Positions 25,616 to 36,444 of a DNA stretch of 64,000 nt are shown piece after piece. The stretch spans positions 1 through 64,000 of the forward strand of contig NZ_JADZ01000030.1 in the NCBI RefSeq assembly GCF_000518645.1, written 5' to 3'. The first letter of the stretch is position 1. Every line of letters starts with the position of its first letter. The position numbers were made by a program, and so were the translations under genes. The notes beneath the pieces are model-generated. The model was given only the letters and a program-made list of their open reading frames with translations. It made no database searches and was not told the origin of the DNA. The DNA comes from Curvibacter gracilis ATCC BAA-807 (GTDB lineage: Bacteria > Pseudomonadota > Gammaproteobacteria > Burkholderiales > Burkholderiaceae_C).

Positions 25616-26812
25616 ATGAACGTCATCCGATTTTCCGACCTGTGCGCCAGCGGCCAAGCCCGCGACAAGCGCGTCTTCATCCGAGCCGACCTGAACGTGC
25701 CCCAGGACGACGCCGGCCACATCACCGAAGACACCCGCATCCGCGCCAGCGTCCCCTGCATCCAGATGGCGCTGCAGGCTGGCGCCGCCGTGATGGTCAC
25801 CTCGCACCTGGGCCGCCCGACCGAGGGTGAGTTCAAGCCCGAAGACTCGCTGGCCCCCGTGGCCAAGCGCCTGGGCGAGTTGCTGGGTCGCGACGTGCCC
25901 CTGGTCTCCAACTGGGTGGATGGCGTGACCATCGCCCCGGGCCAGGTGGTGTTGCTGGAAAACTGCCGCCTCAACGTGGGCGAGAAAAAGAACAAGGAAG
26001 AACTGGCCCGCAAGCTGGCCGCCCTGTGCGACATCTTTGTGCACGATGCCTTTGGCACCGCGCACCGCGCCGAAGGCACCACCTACGGCATCGCCCAGTA
26101 CGCCCCCGTGGCCTGTGCCGGCCCGCTGCTGGCCGCCGAGATCGATGCCATCACCCAGGCCCTGGCCAACCCCAAGCGCCCGCTGGCGGCCATTGTGGCC
26201 GGCAGCAAGGTGAGCACCAAGCTGACCATCCTGCAAAGCCTGGCCAAGAACGTCGACCAACTGATCGTGGGCGGCGGCATCGCCAACACCTTCATGCTGG
26301 CCGCCGGCCTGAAGATCGGCAAGAGCCTGGCCGAGCCCGATCTGCTGGGCGAGGCCACGGCCGTGATCGCGGCCATGAAGGCGCGTGGCGCCGAGGTGCC
26401 GATCCCCACCGACGTGGTGGTGGCCAAGACCTTTGCCGTCGACGCCCCAGCCACGGTCAAGAAGGCCACCGAGGTGGCCGATGACGACCTGATCCTGGAC
26501 ATCGGCCCCGAGACCGCAGCCCGCCTGGCGACCCAGCTCAAGGCGGCCGGCACCATCGTCTGGAACGGCCCGGTGGGCGTGTTCGAGTTCCCGGCCTTCG
26601 AGAACGGCACCAAGGTGATCGCCCAGGCCATCGCCGAATCGAGCGCCTTCAGCATTGCCGGCGGTGGCGACACCCTGGCGGCCATCGCCAAGTACGGCAT
26701 CGAAAAGCAGGTGGGCTACATCTCCACCGGCGGTGGCGCCTTCCTGGAAGTGCTGGAGGGCAAGACCCTGCCGGCCTTCGAGATCCTGTCTCGCCGCGCC
26801 AGCGAGCAGTGA
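25616..26812 (+). CDS. pgk: Phosphoglycerate kinase
   Basis: Pgk interconverts 1,3-bisphosphoglycerate plus ADP and 3-phosphoglycerate plus ATP in glycolysis, gluconeogenesis and, where present, the Calvin cycle. The 398-residue protein shows [19 protein letters not shown] (substrate site), [29 protein letters not shown] and a GGGDT nucleotide-binding turn followed by [16 protein letters not shown] -10 sits at 25578-25583 without a good -35. An in-frame extension upstream of 25616 is excluded because it runs through azlD in another frame. Confidence 0.97.
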   Translation: MNVIRFSDLCASGQARDKRVFIRADLNVPQDDAGHITEDTRIRASVPCIQMALQAGAAVMVTSHLGRPTEGEFKPEDSLAPVAKRLGELLGRDVPLVSNWVDGVTIAPGQVVLLENCRLNVGEKKNKEELARKLAALCDIFVHDAFGTAHRAEGTTYGIAQYAPVACAGPLLAAEIDAITQALANPKRPLAAIVAGSKVSTKLTILQSLAKNVDQLIVGGGIANTFMLAAGLKIGKSLAEPDLLGEATAVIAAMKARGAEVPIPTDVVVAKTFAVDAPATVKKATEVADDDLILDIGPETAARLATQLKAAGTIVWNGPVGVFEFPAFENGTKVIAQAIAESSAFSIAGGGDTLAAIAKYGIEKQVGYISTGGGAFLEVLEGKTLPAFEILSRRASEQ

Positions 26813-26856
26813 TTCCCCGGTCCGAACCTGAGCCCTTCCAGGGCCAGGGCCGGACA

Positions 26857-26888
26857 CAAAAAAGCCCCGTCATCGACGGGGCTTTTTG
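26857..26888. terminator. Bidirectional intrinsic terminator after pgk
   Basis: The arms AGCCCCGTC and GACGGGGCT (26863-26871 and 26875-26883) enclose ATC, with an A-run on the left and a T-run on the right. The symmetric form suits both pgk (rightward) and the desaturase (leftward) that converge on it. Confidence 0.92.
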
Positions 26889-26907
26889 TTGGGCGGGCCG
26901 GAGGTGA

Positions 26908-28014
26908 TCAGGCCGGCATCGGTTGCGGCACGCTGGTGGCCTGGCCCTTGAAGTCGGTCCAGCAGCGGCGCGTGAAGTCGTACAGCTTGCAGGCGCGGGC
27001 GGTCTTGAAGTACCAGCTCCAGGAGAAGGGCTGGATGATGATGCGGCCCGGCAGCAGGTCTTCCAGCATCTTTTGCGCGTCTTTCAGGCGGTACAGCGGG
27101 ATGCTCATGTCCACGTGGTGGGCGGTGTGCTCCATGATGTGGTGCAGCACGGCGCCGATCTGCAGCGGGAAGGTCAGGTGCACGGTGGTCGACACGAAAG
27201 GCTGGGCGCGGGTCCAGGCGGCCTTGTTGTCATGCCAGGACACCTTCACGTGGGTGTGGTGCACGTACACCACGAAACCGATCATGGCGAACCAGAACAT
27301 CATCGGCACCACGAAACCCAGCAGCAGCAAGGTGGTGACCGATTGGCCGGTGCTCAGGGCCGAGGCCACCAGGGCGCCGATCCAGGCCACGCCGTAGGCC
27401 GACACGCCCACGCAATCCCAGAAGAACAGCGGGCGACGCGTGCCCATGCTCGATTTGCTGGGGAAGAACATCTTCTTCCACCAGATCTCGATCATGTAGT
27501 ACAGGCCGGGCGCCCAGCCGCTGCGGTACAGGCGCTCCATGAAACGGCGGCCCGGGGTCATGGCGTCAAACTCGGCCTGGGTCTTGGGTTCCCAGACGAA
27601 GTCCACACCCTTGAGGTTGGTGAAGCCGTGGTGCACCACGTTGTGGCCCACGTCCCACAGGCTGTAGGGGGTGATCGAGGGCAGGAAGGCGATGCGGCCC
27701 AGCCATTTGTTCAGGCGGCGGTGCGGCGTCAGGCTCTGGTGGCAGGCATCGTGGCCGATGATGAAGAGGCGGCCCAGCATGAAGCCGGCGGCCAGGCCGC
27801 ACAGCAGCTTGAGCCAGACCGAACCCAGCAGCACCACGCCACTGAGGAAGGCGCCGAGCACGGCGTAATCGAAAGCCAGCAGCACAAAGGCCCACAGCGT
27901 GGTGCGCTCGGACAGGGGAATCAGCCACGAGCGGATGATCTTGCGGTGGGGCAGGGGGACGTCCGGAGCCAGCGGCGCGGGCAGCGGTTGAGGGGAGTTC
28001 TGAGTGACGTTCAT
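26908..28014 (-). CDS. Membrane fatty acid desaturase (FADS type)
   Basis: This 368-residue inner-membrane di-iron enzyme introduces a double bond into acyl chains of membrane lipids. Three histidine boxes are visible: HDACH, HNVVHHG and HTAHHVD near the C terminus. Hydrophobic pairs flank them (about 36-80 and 200-245). The pattern fits delta-12 or acyl-lipid desaturases; regiospecificity cannot be read from sequence. A TTGACA hexamer occurs about 55 bases upstream on the minus strand, but no -10 stands at the right distance. It is transcribed away from pyk. Confidence 0.9.
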   Translation of the reverse strand: MNVTQNSPQPLPAPLAPDVPLPHRKIIRSWLIPLSERTTLWAFVLLAFDYAVLGAFLSGVVLLGSVWLKLLCGLAAGFMLGRLFIIGHDACHQSLTPHRRLNKWLGRIAFLPSITPYSLWDVGHNVVHHGFTNLKGVDFVWEPKTQAEFDAMTPGRRFMERLYRSGWAPGLYYMIEIWWKKMFFPSKSSMGTRRPLFFWDCVGVSAYGVAWIGALVASALSTGQSVTTLLLLGFVVPMMFWFAMIGFVVYVHHTHVKVSWHDNKAAWTRAQPFVSTTVHLTFPLQIGAVLHHIMEHTAHHVDMSIPLYRLKDAQKMLEDLLPGRIIIQPFSWSWYFKTARACKLYDFTRRCWTDFKGQATSVPQPMPA

Positions 28015-28352
28015 GGTCGCCTAAAGGATTCTGCGAATTTAGCGGCAGGTGCGGATGGTAGGGCTTTGTCAAGACAGGCCGTTGACGCGCCTCAAAGCCG
28101 GTGCATTTGTCCTGTGGCAAAGCCCCCGGTGTCGACGGGGGATTGCCCGGGCTCGCCGGGTGCCAAAACCGCGATTTTCAACCATCCGCCCAGCTTGCCC
28201 AGCCATCGATCACCACTTTGCCGGCGCGAGGCCCTGGGGGCTTGCCAGCCTGACACGGCCATGCGGCCCTGCAGGTCTGGCGCCGCGCACAATGCAAGCC
28301 GGATCGAATGTCCCAGCCCGCGAGGCGGGCATTGCGGGCGCCATGTACCGCG

Positions 28353-28382
28353 TTGGTAACTCGATCCATGTGAAAATAGAAA
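28353..28382 (+). promoter_or_regulatory. Candidate promoter for pyk
   Basis: TTGGTA (28353-28358) and TAGAAA (28377-28382) are 18 bases apart, just before the pyk ribosome site. The rest of the 28015-28403 gap is GC-rich and shows no gene, RNA or strong repeat that I can see. Confidence 0.35.
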
Positions 28383-28403
28383 CTAAGTTACAGGAGACAC
28401 TGC

Positions 28404-29840
<1,437 letters not shown>

Positions 29841-30017
29841 CGCGGCTCGTCAGGCACCGGCGCCCGCGAGGGCGCCAGCTTGGCCGCCCTGGGAGCCCGT
29901 CTGGGCATGGCGTGGCGTGGCGACATACGGCTAAAATCGCCGCAGTTACAGCGGGGTTACCAAGCCCGGGCTTGCCCGCGTTCACCGATTCATCATTACT
30001 CCCCAGGGATCTACACC

Positions 30018-31082
30018 ATGTCTCTCGTTTCCATGCGCGAACTGCTGGACCACGCCGCGGCCAACGGCTATGGCATTCCGGCCTTCAACGTCAACAACCT
30101 GGAACAGGTTCAGGCCGTGATGGCTGCGGCCGACGAAGTGGGCGCTCCGGTCATCCTGCAGGCCAGCGCGGGTGCCCGCAAGTACGCCGGTGAGTCCTTC
30201 ATCAAGCACCTGATCCAGGCCGCCACCGAAGCCTACCCCCACATCCCGCTGGTGATGCACCAGGACCACGGCACCAGCCCCAAGATCTGTGCCGGCGCCA
30301 TCGATCTGGGCTTCGGCTCGGTGATGATGGATGGCTCGCTGCGTGAAGACGGCAAGACCCCGGCCGATTTCGCCTACAACGTCGAGGTGACCCGTCAGGT
30401 CGTGGCCCTGGCCCACAAGGTGGGTGTCACCGTCGAAGGCGAGCTGGGCTGCCTGGGTTCGCTCGAAACCGGCGAAGCCGGCGAGGAAGACGGCATCGGT
30501 GCCGTCGGCAAGCTCGATCACAGCCAGATGCTGACCGACCCGGAAGAGGCGGCCCGTTTCGTGCAGGAAACCCAGCTCGACGCGCTGGCCATCGCCATCG
30601 GCACCAGCCACGGCGCCTACAAGTTCAGCCGCCCGCCCACCGGCGATGTGCTGGCCATCAGCCGCGTCAAGGAAATCCACGCCCGCATCCCCAACACCCA
30701 CCTGGTGATGCACGGCTCCTCGTCGGTGCCGCAGGAACTGTTGGCGCTCATCAACCAGTACGGCGGCAAGATGAAGGAAACCTACGGCGTGCCCGTCAGT
30801 GAAATCCAGGAAGCCATCAAGCACGGCGTGCGCAAGATCAACATCGACACCGACATCCGCCTGGCCATGACCGGCGCGGTGCGCAAGTTCCTGGCCGAGA
30901 ACCCCGACAAGTTCGACGCCCGCGAATGGCTCAAGCCCGCCCGCGAAGCCGCCAAGGCCGTGTGCAAGCAGCGTTACCTCGAGTTCGGTTGCGAAGGCCA
31001 GGGCGCCAAGATCAAGGGCAGCAGCCTGCAGGTCCTGGCTGCGCGTTACGCGGCCGGCGAACTCGCTCAAGTCGTGAATTGA
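30018..31082 (+). CDS. fba: Fructose-bisphosphate aldolase, class II
   Basis: This zinc aldolase cleaves fructose 1,6-bisphosphate to two triose phosphates. The 354-residue product shows [17 protein letters not shown] with zinc-binding His, [21 protein letters not shown] and [20 protein letters not shown] follows near the end, as in the Calvin-cycle subtype of class II enzymes common in Betaproteobacteria. TAAAAT at 29932-29937 is a good -10 without an obvious -35. A hairpin pair follows the stop. Confidence 0.96.
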   Translation: MSLVSMRELLDHAAANGYGIPAFNVNNLEQVQAVMAAADEVGAPVILQASAGARKYAGESFIKHLIQAATEAYPHIPLVMHQDHGTSPKICAGAIDLGFGSVMMDGSLREDGKTPADFAYNVEVTRQVVALAHKVGVTVEGELGCLGSLETGEAGEEDGIGAVGKLDHSQMLTDPEEAARFVQETQLDALAIAIGTSHGAYKFSRPPTGDVLAISRVKEIHARIPNTHLVMHGSSSVPQELLALINQYGGKMKETYGVPVSEIQEAIKHGVRKINIDTDIRLAMTGAVRKFLAENPDKFDAREWLKPAREAAKAVCKQRYLEFGCEGQGAKIKGSSLQVLAARYAAGELAQVVN

Positions 31083-31086
31083 GGCT

Positions 31087-31109
31087 GTGTGGCCCCTTGG
31101 GGGCCACAC
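31087..31109 (+). terminator. First hairpin after fba
   Basis: GTGTGGCCCC (31087-31096) and GGGGCCACAC (31100-31109) form a perfect ten-base stem with loop TTG, five bases after the fba stop. There is no T-run at this stem itself; the second hairpin that follows supplies it. Confidence 0.6.
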
Positions 31110-31114
31110 CCATC

Positions 31115-31142
31115 AAGGGGCCCTGCGGGGCCTTTTTTCATG
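31115..31142 (+). terminator. Second hairpin after fba, with T6-CATG tail
   Basis: AAGGGGCCC and GGGCCTTTT pair (two G-T wobbles) around a short loop and run into six T residues (31133-31138), followed by CATG. It completes a tandem terminator for fba. The GGCC-T6-CATG end recurs at other terminators in the window. Confidence 0.75.
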
Positions 31143-31293
31143 CCCGGCCCCGGGCTTGAGGCCGCTTGCCGGGCCGCTTCGTGGCGTGGCCGGCCGACTC
31201 TTGCGATAATCGGGCCGAATAGCGCGGGCCCGTTGACTGTTCAGCGGGCTTTTTCATTTCCGGGTTTCCGCCGTTTTCTCTGAAGTCAAAACC

Positions 31294-32202
31294 ATGTCCA
31301 CCGCCTTGCACACCTCTGCCCTCCATTCCCTCTCCCTGCTGGCCCGTGGCAAGGTGCGCGACAACTATGCCGTGGGCACCGACCGCATCCTGATGGTGGC
31401 CAGCGACCGCCTTTCCGCCTTCGACGTCATCATGGGCGAGCCGATTCCGGGCAAGGGCGAGCTGCTGACCCAGATGGCGCTGTTCTGGTTCGACAAGCTG
31501 GGCCATCTGTGCCCCAACCACCTGACCGGTGACGCCCCCGAGAGCGTGGTGGCAGCCGACGAAGTGGCCCAGGTCACGGGCCGTTCGATGCTGGTCAAGC
31601 GCCTCAAGCCCATCCCGGTCGAAGCCGTGGTGCGCGGCTACCTGGCCGGCAGCGGCTGGAAGGAATACCAGGAAAGCCGCTCGGTCTGCGGTGTGCCCCT
31701 GCCTGAAGGCCTGAAGAACGCCTCGCGCCTGCCCGAGCCCATCTACACCCCCGCCGCCAAGGCCGAGATGGGCGAACACGACGAGAACATCACCTTCGAG
31801 CGCACGGTCGAGATGATCGGCCTGGACCTGGCCACCCGCATCCGCGACATCAGCATCGCCATCTACAAGGCCGCCGCCGAGATCGCGCTGACCAAGGGCA
31901 TGATCATTGCCGACACCAAGTTCGAATTCGGTCTGGACACCGACGGCACGCTGGTGCTGATGGATGAGGTGCTGACCCCCGACAGCTCGCGCTACTGGCC
32001 CGTCGAAGGCTACGACGCCGCCTTTGCCGCCGGCGAAAACCCGCCCAGCTACGACAAGCAGTTCGTGCGCGACTGGCTCGAAGCCGTGCGCGTCAACGGC
32101 GCGCCCTGGAACAAGACCGCCCCCGCACCGCGCCTGCCGCGTGAGGTGATCGAGAAGACGGCCGCCAAATACCGCGAAGCCCTGCAACGCCTCACCGCCT
32201 GA
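31294..32202 (+). CDS. purC: SAICAR synthase
   Basis: PurC joins aspartate to carboxyaminoimidazole ribotide in purine synthesis, using ATP. The 302-residue protein shows [65 protein letters not shown] and [10 protein letters not shown]. All are diagnostic of this family. The longer (about 300 aa) form is typical of Betaproteobacteria. purE and purK lie about 2.5 kb downstream. Confidence 0.97.
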   Translation: MSTALHTSALHSLSLLARGKVRDNYAVGTDRILMVASDRLSAFDVIMGEPIPGKGELLTQMALFWFDKLGHLCPNHLTGDAPESVVAADEVAQVTGRSMLVKRLKPIPVEAVVRGYLAGSGWKEYQESRSVCGVPLPEGLKNASRLPEPIYTPAAKAEMGEHDENITFERTVEMIGLDLATRIRDISIAIYKAAAEIALTKGMIIADTKFEFGLDTDGTLVLMDEVLTPDSSRYWPVEGYDAAFAAGENPPSYDKQFVRDWLEAVRVNGAPWNKTAPAPRLPREVIEKTAAKYREALQRLTA

Positions 32203-32320
32203 TCCCGTGCCGAGGAGGCCGGGCACGCCACCTCCTTGTGCCTTGTAGTAACCCGATAACACCCGCCCATCGCGGGCTGCCCGAACAATCAGGTCGCCTC
32301 AATCAACACAGGAGACCGAC

Positions 32321-32902
32321 ATGGCGGGCAAGAAGATTCTCATGATCTGCGGGGATTACTGCGAAGACTACGAAGTGATGGTGCCGTTCCAGGCCTTGCT
32401 GGCCGTGGGCCACACCGTGCATGCGGTGTGCCCTGACAAGAAGGCTGGCGAGGCCATCAAGACGGCCATCCATGACTTCGAGGGTGCCCAGACCTACAGC
32501 GAAAAGCCCGGGCACAACTTTGTGCTCAACGCCAGCTTTGCCGAGGTGAGCCCCGAGCAGTACGACGCCCTGGTCGTGCCCGGCGGCCGCGGCCCCGAGT
32601 ACCTGCGCACCTACCCCGCCGTGGTGGCCGCCGTGCGCCATTTCTTCGACACCGACAAGCCCGTGGCTGCCATCTGCCACGGCGCCCAGCTGCTGGCCGG
32701 CGCCGGCGTGCTGAAAGACCGCACCTGCTCCGCCTACCCGGCCTGCCGCGCCGAGGTCGAACTGGCCGGTGGCCGCTACGCCGACATCGCCGTCGACAAG
32801 GCCCACACCGACGGCAAGCTGGTCTCCGCCCCCGCCTGGCCGGCCCACCCCGACTGGATCGCGCAGTTCCTGCACGTGCTGGGCACCCGCATCACCCACT
32901 GA
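32321..32902 (+). CDS. DJ-1/PfpI family protein
   Basis: The 193-residue cytosolic protein has the class I glutamine-amidotransferase-like fold of the DJ-1/PfpI superfamily. The elbow [10 protein letters not shown] carries the nucleophile Cys119 with the following His, and [11 protein letters not shown] is the second signature. Family members act as proteases, glyoxalases, deglycases or chaperones, so the reaction cannot be fixed. An AGGAGAC ribosome site precedes the ATG. A hairpin at 32919-32938 follows. Confidence 0.88.
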   Translation: MAGKKILMICGDYCEDYEVMVPFQALLAVGHTVHAVCPDKKAGEAIKTAIHDFEGAQTYSEKPGHNFVLNASFAEVSPEQYDALVVPGGRGPEYLRTYPAVVAAVRHFFDTDKPVAAICHGAQLLAGAGVLKDRTCSAYPACRAEVELAGGRYADIAVDKAHTDGKLVSAPAWPAHPDWIAQFLHVLGTRITH

Positions 32903-32918
32903 GCCCCCTGTTCAGAAC

Positions 32919-32938
32919 GGGCCGTCTCTTGACGGCCC
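32919..32938 (+). terminator. Hairpin after the DJ-1/PfpI gene
   Basis: GGGCCGTC (32919-32926) and GACGGCCC (32931-32938) form a perfect eight-base stem with a TCTT loop. There is no T-run, so termination would be weak; it may instead protect the 3' end. Confidence 0.4.
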
Positions 32939-32983
32939 CGCCGGCCCGCCCCGAAGATGCAGGCCTGCCCAGGAGACAACAAC

Positions 32984-33358
32984 ATGTGCCAGGTGTTCAT
33001 CAGCGCCGACCCGCGCCTGTACGACAACCGTGCCCGATCCGTGCGCCTGCACGGCGTGGCCACCAGCATCCGGCTGGAAAACCTGTTCTGGCAGGTGCTC
33101 GAAGAAATCGCCACCCGCGACGGCATGAGCGTGCCCCAACTCTGCGCCCGCCTGCATGATGAACTGCAGGCCGAACGCGGCAGCGTCGAGAACTTTGCGT
33201 CCTTCCTGCGCGTCTGCTGCGGCCGCTACATGGCCCTGCAACTCAGCGGCGGCATCCCCCAGGACACCAGCATCCCCATCCGCAGCCTCAACCCAGAGCG
33301 CGTGCTGGCTACAGAGCACCACCGTCCCACTCTACCTGCCGCCCGCCACGCTGCCTGA
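32984..33358 (+). CDS. Ribbon-helix-helix domain protein
   Basis: The protein is 124 residues from ATG 32984, which follows AGGAGA by seven bases; an upstream ATG at 32957 lacks such a site. The N-terminal half contains SVRLHGVATSIRLENLFWQVL and a helical stretch with MSVPQLCARLHDEL. These are the hallmarks of the RHH_4 type of ribbon-helix-helix domain, and such proteins are sometimes mislabelled as sulfotransferases in databases. It likely binds DNA as a dimer, with unknown targets. A helical segment with FLRVCCGRYMALQL completes the domain, and the tail is unstructured. Confidence 0.8.
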   Translation: MCQVFISADPRLYDNRARSVRLHGVATSIRLENLFWQVLEEIATRDGMSVPQLCARLHDELQAERGSVENFASFLRVCCGRYMALQLSGGIPQDTSIPIRSLNPERVLATEHHRPTLPAARHAA

Positions 33359-33412
33359 CCGCCCCTGGGCCCAAGGGCGCGACACGCAGTGAGCGAACGT
33401 GGGGCCGCCAGG

Positions 33413-33540
33413 CCCCGGTCTTCCTTCAGCAGGCCAGCATCGAAGTGAACAGGCCGGCACCGGGCCGCCCCAAGGCGGCCTGCGGCCCCCTCTGGGGGGC
33501 AGGGAGTGACACGAAGTGCACGACCGTGGGGGTCATCCTG
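33413..33540. repeat. Intergenic tandem repeat, copy 1
   Basis: This copy begins CCCCGGTCTTCCTTCAGCAGG and contains two hairpins (GGCCGCC/GGCGGCC and GCCCCC/GGGGGC). It then runs through GGAGTGACACGAAGTGCACG and ends GTGGGGGTCATCCTG. A second copy follows without a gap. A shorter, diverged fragment of the right end (GACACGCAGTGAGCGAACGT) lies just before, at 33381-33400. No gene is visible in 33359-33661. Confidence 0.75.
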
Positions 33541-33661
33541 CCCCGGTATTCCTTCAGCAGGCCAGCAACGAAGTGATCAGCCCGCCGCCCGGCCGCCCGA
33601 AGGCGGGCTGCGGCCCCCTCGGGGGGCAGGGAGTGACACGAAGTGCACGACCGTGGGGGCC
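33541..33661. repeat. Intergenic tandem repeat, copy 2
   Basis: It repeats copy 1 at a period of about 128 bases. The GGAGTGACACGAAGTGCACG-type right half is essentially identical. The hairpin-forming middle differs, with compensating changes (GGCCGCC to GCCCGCC pairing with GGCGGGC). It ends at the stop of the thioredoxin-TPR gene. From memory, similar GGCCCCC...GGGGGC plus ACGAAGTG elements are scattered in Comamonadaceae genomes. Confidence 0.75.
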
Positions 33662-34621
33662 TCAATTCAAGGACATGCTCAGCTTGCGCCGGTACTTCGA
33701 CACCAGCTCGGCCTGCGGGTCCAGCTCGGCCACCGACTTGCCGGCCAGCTCGATGCCGCCCGCGCTCTTGCCACTGCCATCGGCCGCGCTGGCCTTGGGC
33801 TTGGGCGGGGTCAGCAACTCCAGGATGGCCACAAAGGTCTTGCGCGCCGCTTCCTGGTTCCAGGTCTTGTCGCGCATGATGATCTCCAACAGCTCATCCA
33901 TGGCGCCGGTCCAGTCGCCCAGCGCGATCAGCATGCGGCTCTTGGCAAAGCGGGTGTCGAAGTCGCGCTTGTTCTCGGCGATGCGGGCGTCGAAATCGGT
34001 CAGCGCCCATTGGCCACGCTCGTCGGTGCTCACGAACTCCAGGGCTTCCATCCAGTGCAGCAGGGCTTCAAAACGCAGCGGCTTGGGGATGCGGGTCAGC
34101 GGCTCGGCCAGCAGGGCGCGGGCTTCCTCGAAGCCGCCTTCGGCGATCAGCAGGCGGGCGTAGTCGAAGCGGGCATCGTCATTGCCCGGGTCGGCGGCCA
34201 CCGCGTCGGCCAGCTTGGCCATGGCGGCTTCGGTGTCGCCCGATTCGAGCAGGGCCTCGGCCTCTTCGGTCTCGCTTTCGGCCAGCAGGGCTTCTTCCGA
34301 GGGGATGTGCTTGTCCAGAAAGGCCCGCAGTTCTGCAGGGGGAATCGCGCCCATGAAGCCATCCACCGGCTTGCCACCCATCAGCAAAATGCAGGTGGGC
34401 AGGCTGCGGATGCCGAAAGCCCCCGCCAGCTGCTGTTCCTCATCGGCGTTGATCTTCACCAGTTTGAAGCGGCCCGCGTAGTCTTCTTCGAGCTTTTCCA
34501 GCAGCGGACCCAGCTGTTTGCAAGGCCCGCACCAGTCGGCCCAGAAGTCCACCAGCACGGGCGTGCTCATCGAAGCGGCAATGACTTCGGTTTCAAAGTT
34601 TTGGATCGTGACGTCAATCAT
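33662..34621 (-). CDS. Thioredoxin-TPR chaperone-like protein (CnoX/YbbN type)
   Basis: The 319-residue cytosolic protein joins a thioredoxin domain (residues 1-110, active site WCGPC with Cys31 and Cys34, cis-Pro in SLPTC) to a helical tetratricopeptide part (about 120-285). This is the layout of CnoX/YbbN, a holdase that hands clients to GroEL and can form mixed disulfides. Unlike E. coli CnoX, the redox motif here is a full CxxC, so reductase activity is possible. It diverges from purE across a 106-base gap. Confidence 0.88.
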   Translation of the reverse strand: MIDVTIQNFETEVIAASMSTPVLVDFWADWCGPCKQLGPLLEKLEEDYAGRFKLVKINADEEQQLAGAFGIRSLPTCILLMGGKPVDGFMGAIPPAELRAFLDKHIPSEEALLAESETEEAEALLESGDTEAAMAKLADAVAADPGNDDARFDYARLLIAEGGFEEARALLAEPLTRIPKPLRFEALLHWMEALEFVSTDERGQWALTDFDARIAENKRDFDTRFAKSRMLIALGDWTGAMDELLEIIMRDKTWNQEAARKTFVAILELLTPPKPKASAADGSGKSAGGIELAGKSVAELDPQAELVSKYRRKLSMSLN

Positions 34622-34727
34622 TTCGTAGCCTTCTGGGCCTAAAAGTAAAATTCAGGGTTGCAACCCGGTGTCCCCGGCTGTGGCGGGCCCAAACGGGCCC
34701 GCTGGCCCGCACCGAACCTTACAGCCT

Positions 34728-35231
34728 ATGACAAGCAGCAGCATTCAAATCGGCGTGGTCATGGGTTCCAGCAGTGACTGGGACACCATGCAGCATGCAG
34801 TCCAGATTCTCCAGCAATTCGGCATCGCCCACGAAGCCCGGGTGGTTTCGGCGCACCGGATGCCGGACGACATGTTCGCCTACGCCGAAGCCGCCGTCGG
34901 CCGCGGTCTCAAAGCCATCATCGCCGGGGCCGGGGGCGCTGCCCACCTGCCCGGCATGATCGCCGCCAAGACCACCGTGCCCGTGCTGGGCGTGCCGGTG
35001 GCCAGCCGCCACCTGCAAGGCGTGGATTCGCTCCACAGCATCGTGCAGATGCCCAAGGGCATCCCGGTGGCCACCTTTGCCATCGGCACGGCGGGGGCCG
35101 CCAATGCGGCCCTGTTCGCGGTGGCCCTGCTGGCCAATGAAGACCCGGCGCTGCGCCAGCGCCTGGAGGCCTTCCGCGCCGAACAAACCGAAGTGGCCCG
35201 CGCCATGACGCTGCCGCCTGTCGCAGGATGA
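34728..35231 (+). CDS. purE: N5-carboxyaminoimidazole ribonucleotide mutase
   Basis: PurE moves the carboxyl group of N5-CAIR to C4 in purine synthesis. The 167-residue product shows [22 protein letters not shown] (catalytic His), [13 protein letters not shown] and [17 protein letters not shown], all standard for class I PurE. The ATG at 34728 is chosen because the in-frame sequence before it lacks homology. It overlaps purK. Confidence 0.97.
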   Translation: MTSSSIQIGVVMGSSSDWDTMQHAVQILQQFGIAHEARVVSAHRMPDDMFAYAEAAVGRGLKAIIAGAGGAAHLPGMIAAKTTVPVLGVPVASRHLQGVDSLHSIVQMPKGIPVATFAIGTAGAANAALFAVALLANEDPALRQRLEAFRAEQTEVARAMTLPPVAG

Positions 35232-36424
35232 TGATGACGAACACACCACGCCAGCCCCTTCTGCCTGCCTCCCAGGGCGAAACCACCCTGGGCGTGCTTG
35301 GCGGTGGCCAACTGGGCCGCATGTTCGTGCACGCCGCCCAGCAGATGGGGTATTTCACCGCGGTACTGGACCCGGACCCGACCAGCCCGGCCGGCCGCGT
35401 CAGCCACCACCACATCCAGACCGATTACCTGGACCCTCAAGGCCTGGCCGAATTGAGCCGCCTGTGCAGCGCGGTGACCACCGAGTTCGAGAACGTGCCG
35501 GCGCAGGCGCTGGCCACCCTGGCCGAGCAACGGCCGGTGGCGCCGGCCGCTTCGGCCGTCTCCATCGCCCAGGACCGGGCCCGCGAGAAGGCGCACTTCG
35601 TGAGTTGCGGCGTGCCCTGTGCCCCGTACGCCGTGATCGAGACCGAGGCCCAACTGGCGGCGCTGGATGACGCGGCGCTGCTGCCCGGCATCCTCAAGAC
35701 CGCGCGCATGGGCTATGACGGCAAGGGTCAGGTGCGCGTCAAGACCCGCGCCGAGCTGGCCGCCGCCTGGCAGGGCCTGAAGCAGGTGCCCTGCGTGCTC
35801 GAAAAAATGCTGCCCCTGGCGGCCGAGTGTTCGGTCATCGTGGCGCGCGATGCGGCCGGCCAGCAGGTCAACTTCCCGGTGCAGCGCAACCTGCACCGCG
35901 ACGGCATCCTGGCCGTCACCGAGGTGTTCGAGGGCAATGTGAGCGCCGCTGTGGCCGCACAGGCCGTGGCGGCCGCCCGTTCGGTGGCGCAGGGCCTGGA
36001 CTACGTGGGCGTGCTGTGTGTCGAGTTCTTCGTGCTGCAGGACGGCTCGCTGGTGGTCAACGAGATCGCCCCCCGCCCGCACAACAGCGGCCACTACACC
36101 ATCGACGCCTGCGACCTGTCGCAGTTCGATCTGCAGGTGCGCGCCATGGTCGGCCTGCCCCTGGTGCAGCCGCGCCTGCACAGCCCCACCATCATGCTCA
36201 ACCTGCTGGGCGATCTGTGGTTCGAGCCCGGCAGCGACCAGCAACGCACCCCGGCCTGGGACCGCATCCTGGCCTTGCCCGGTGCGCACCTGCACCTGTA
36301 CGGCAAGCTGGACGCCAAGCGGGGCCGCAAGATGGGGCACCTGAACTTCACCGGCCCCAGCCCCGAGGCGGTGCGCGAGCAGGCCTTGCAGGCCGCGGCC
36401 ATCCTGGGCATTGCGCCTTTCTGA
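35228..36424 (+). CDS. purK: N5-carboxyaminoimidazole ribonucleotide synthase
   Basis: PurK is an ATP-grasp enzyme that makes N5-CAIR from AIR, ATP and bicarbonate, feeding PurE. The 398-residue protein shows [50 protein letters not shown] and [18 protein letters not shown]. Starts within the first three Met codons are equivalent; the reading frame overlaps the purE stop by four bases, giving coupled translation. Confidence 0.97.
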   Translation: MMMTNTPRQPLLPASQGETTLGVLGGGQLGRMFVHAAQQMGYFTAVLDPDPTSPAGRVSHHHIQTDYLDPQGLAELSRLCSAVTTEFENVPAQALATLAEQRPVAPAASAVSIAQDRAREKAHFVSCGVPCAPYAVIETEAQLAALDDAALLPGILKTARMGYDGKGQVRVKTRAELAAAWQGLKQVPCVLEKMLPLAAECSVIVARDAAGQQVNFPVQRNLHRDGILAVTEVFEGNVSAAVAAQAVAAARSVAQGLDYVGVLCVEFFVLQDGSLVVNEIAPRPHNSGHYTIDACDLSQFDLQVRAMVGLPLVQPRLHSPTIMLNLLGDLWFEPGSDQQRTPAWDRILALPGAHLHLYGKLDAKRGRKMGHLNFTGPSPEAVREQALQAAAILGIAPF

Positions 36425-36444
36425 GCCCGTCGGAGTGCTAAACC

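Noticed and set aside
32984-33358. Antitoxin of a second toxin-antitoxin pair
   Set aside because: It has a ribbon-helix-helix domain but is longer than antitoxins, and no toxin-like frame is next to it.
33413-33661. CRISPR array
   Set aside because: Only two adjoining 128-base copies, no short repeats, no spacers and no cas genes.
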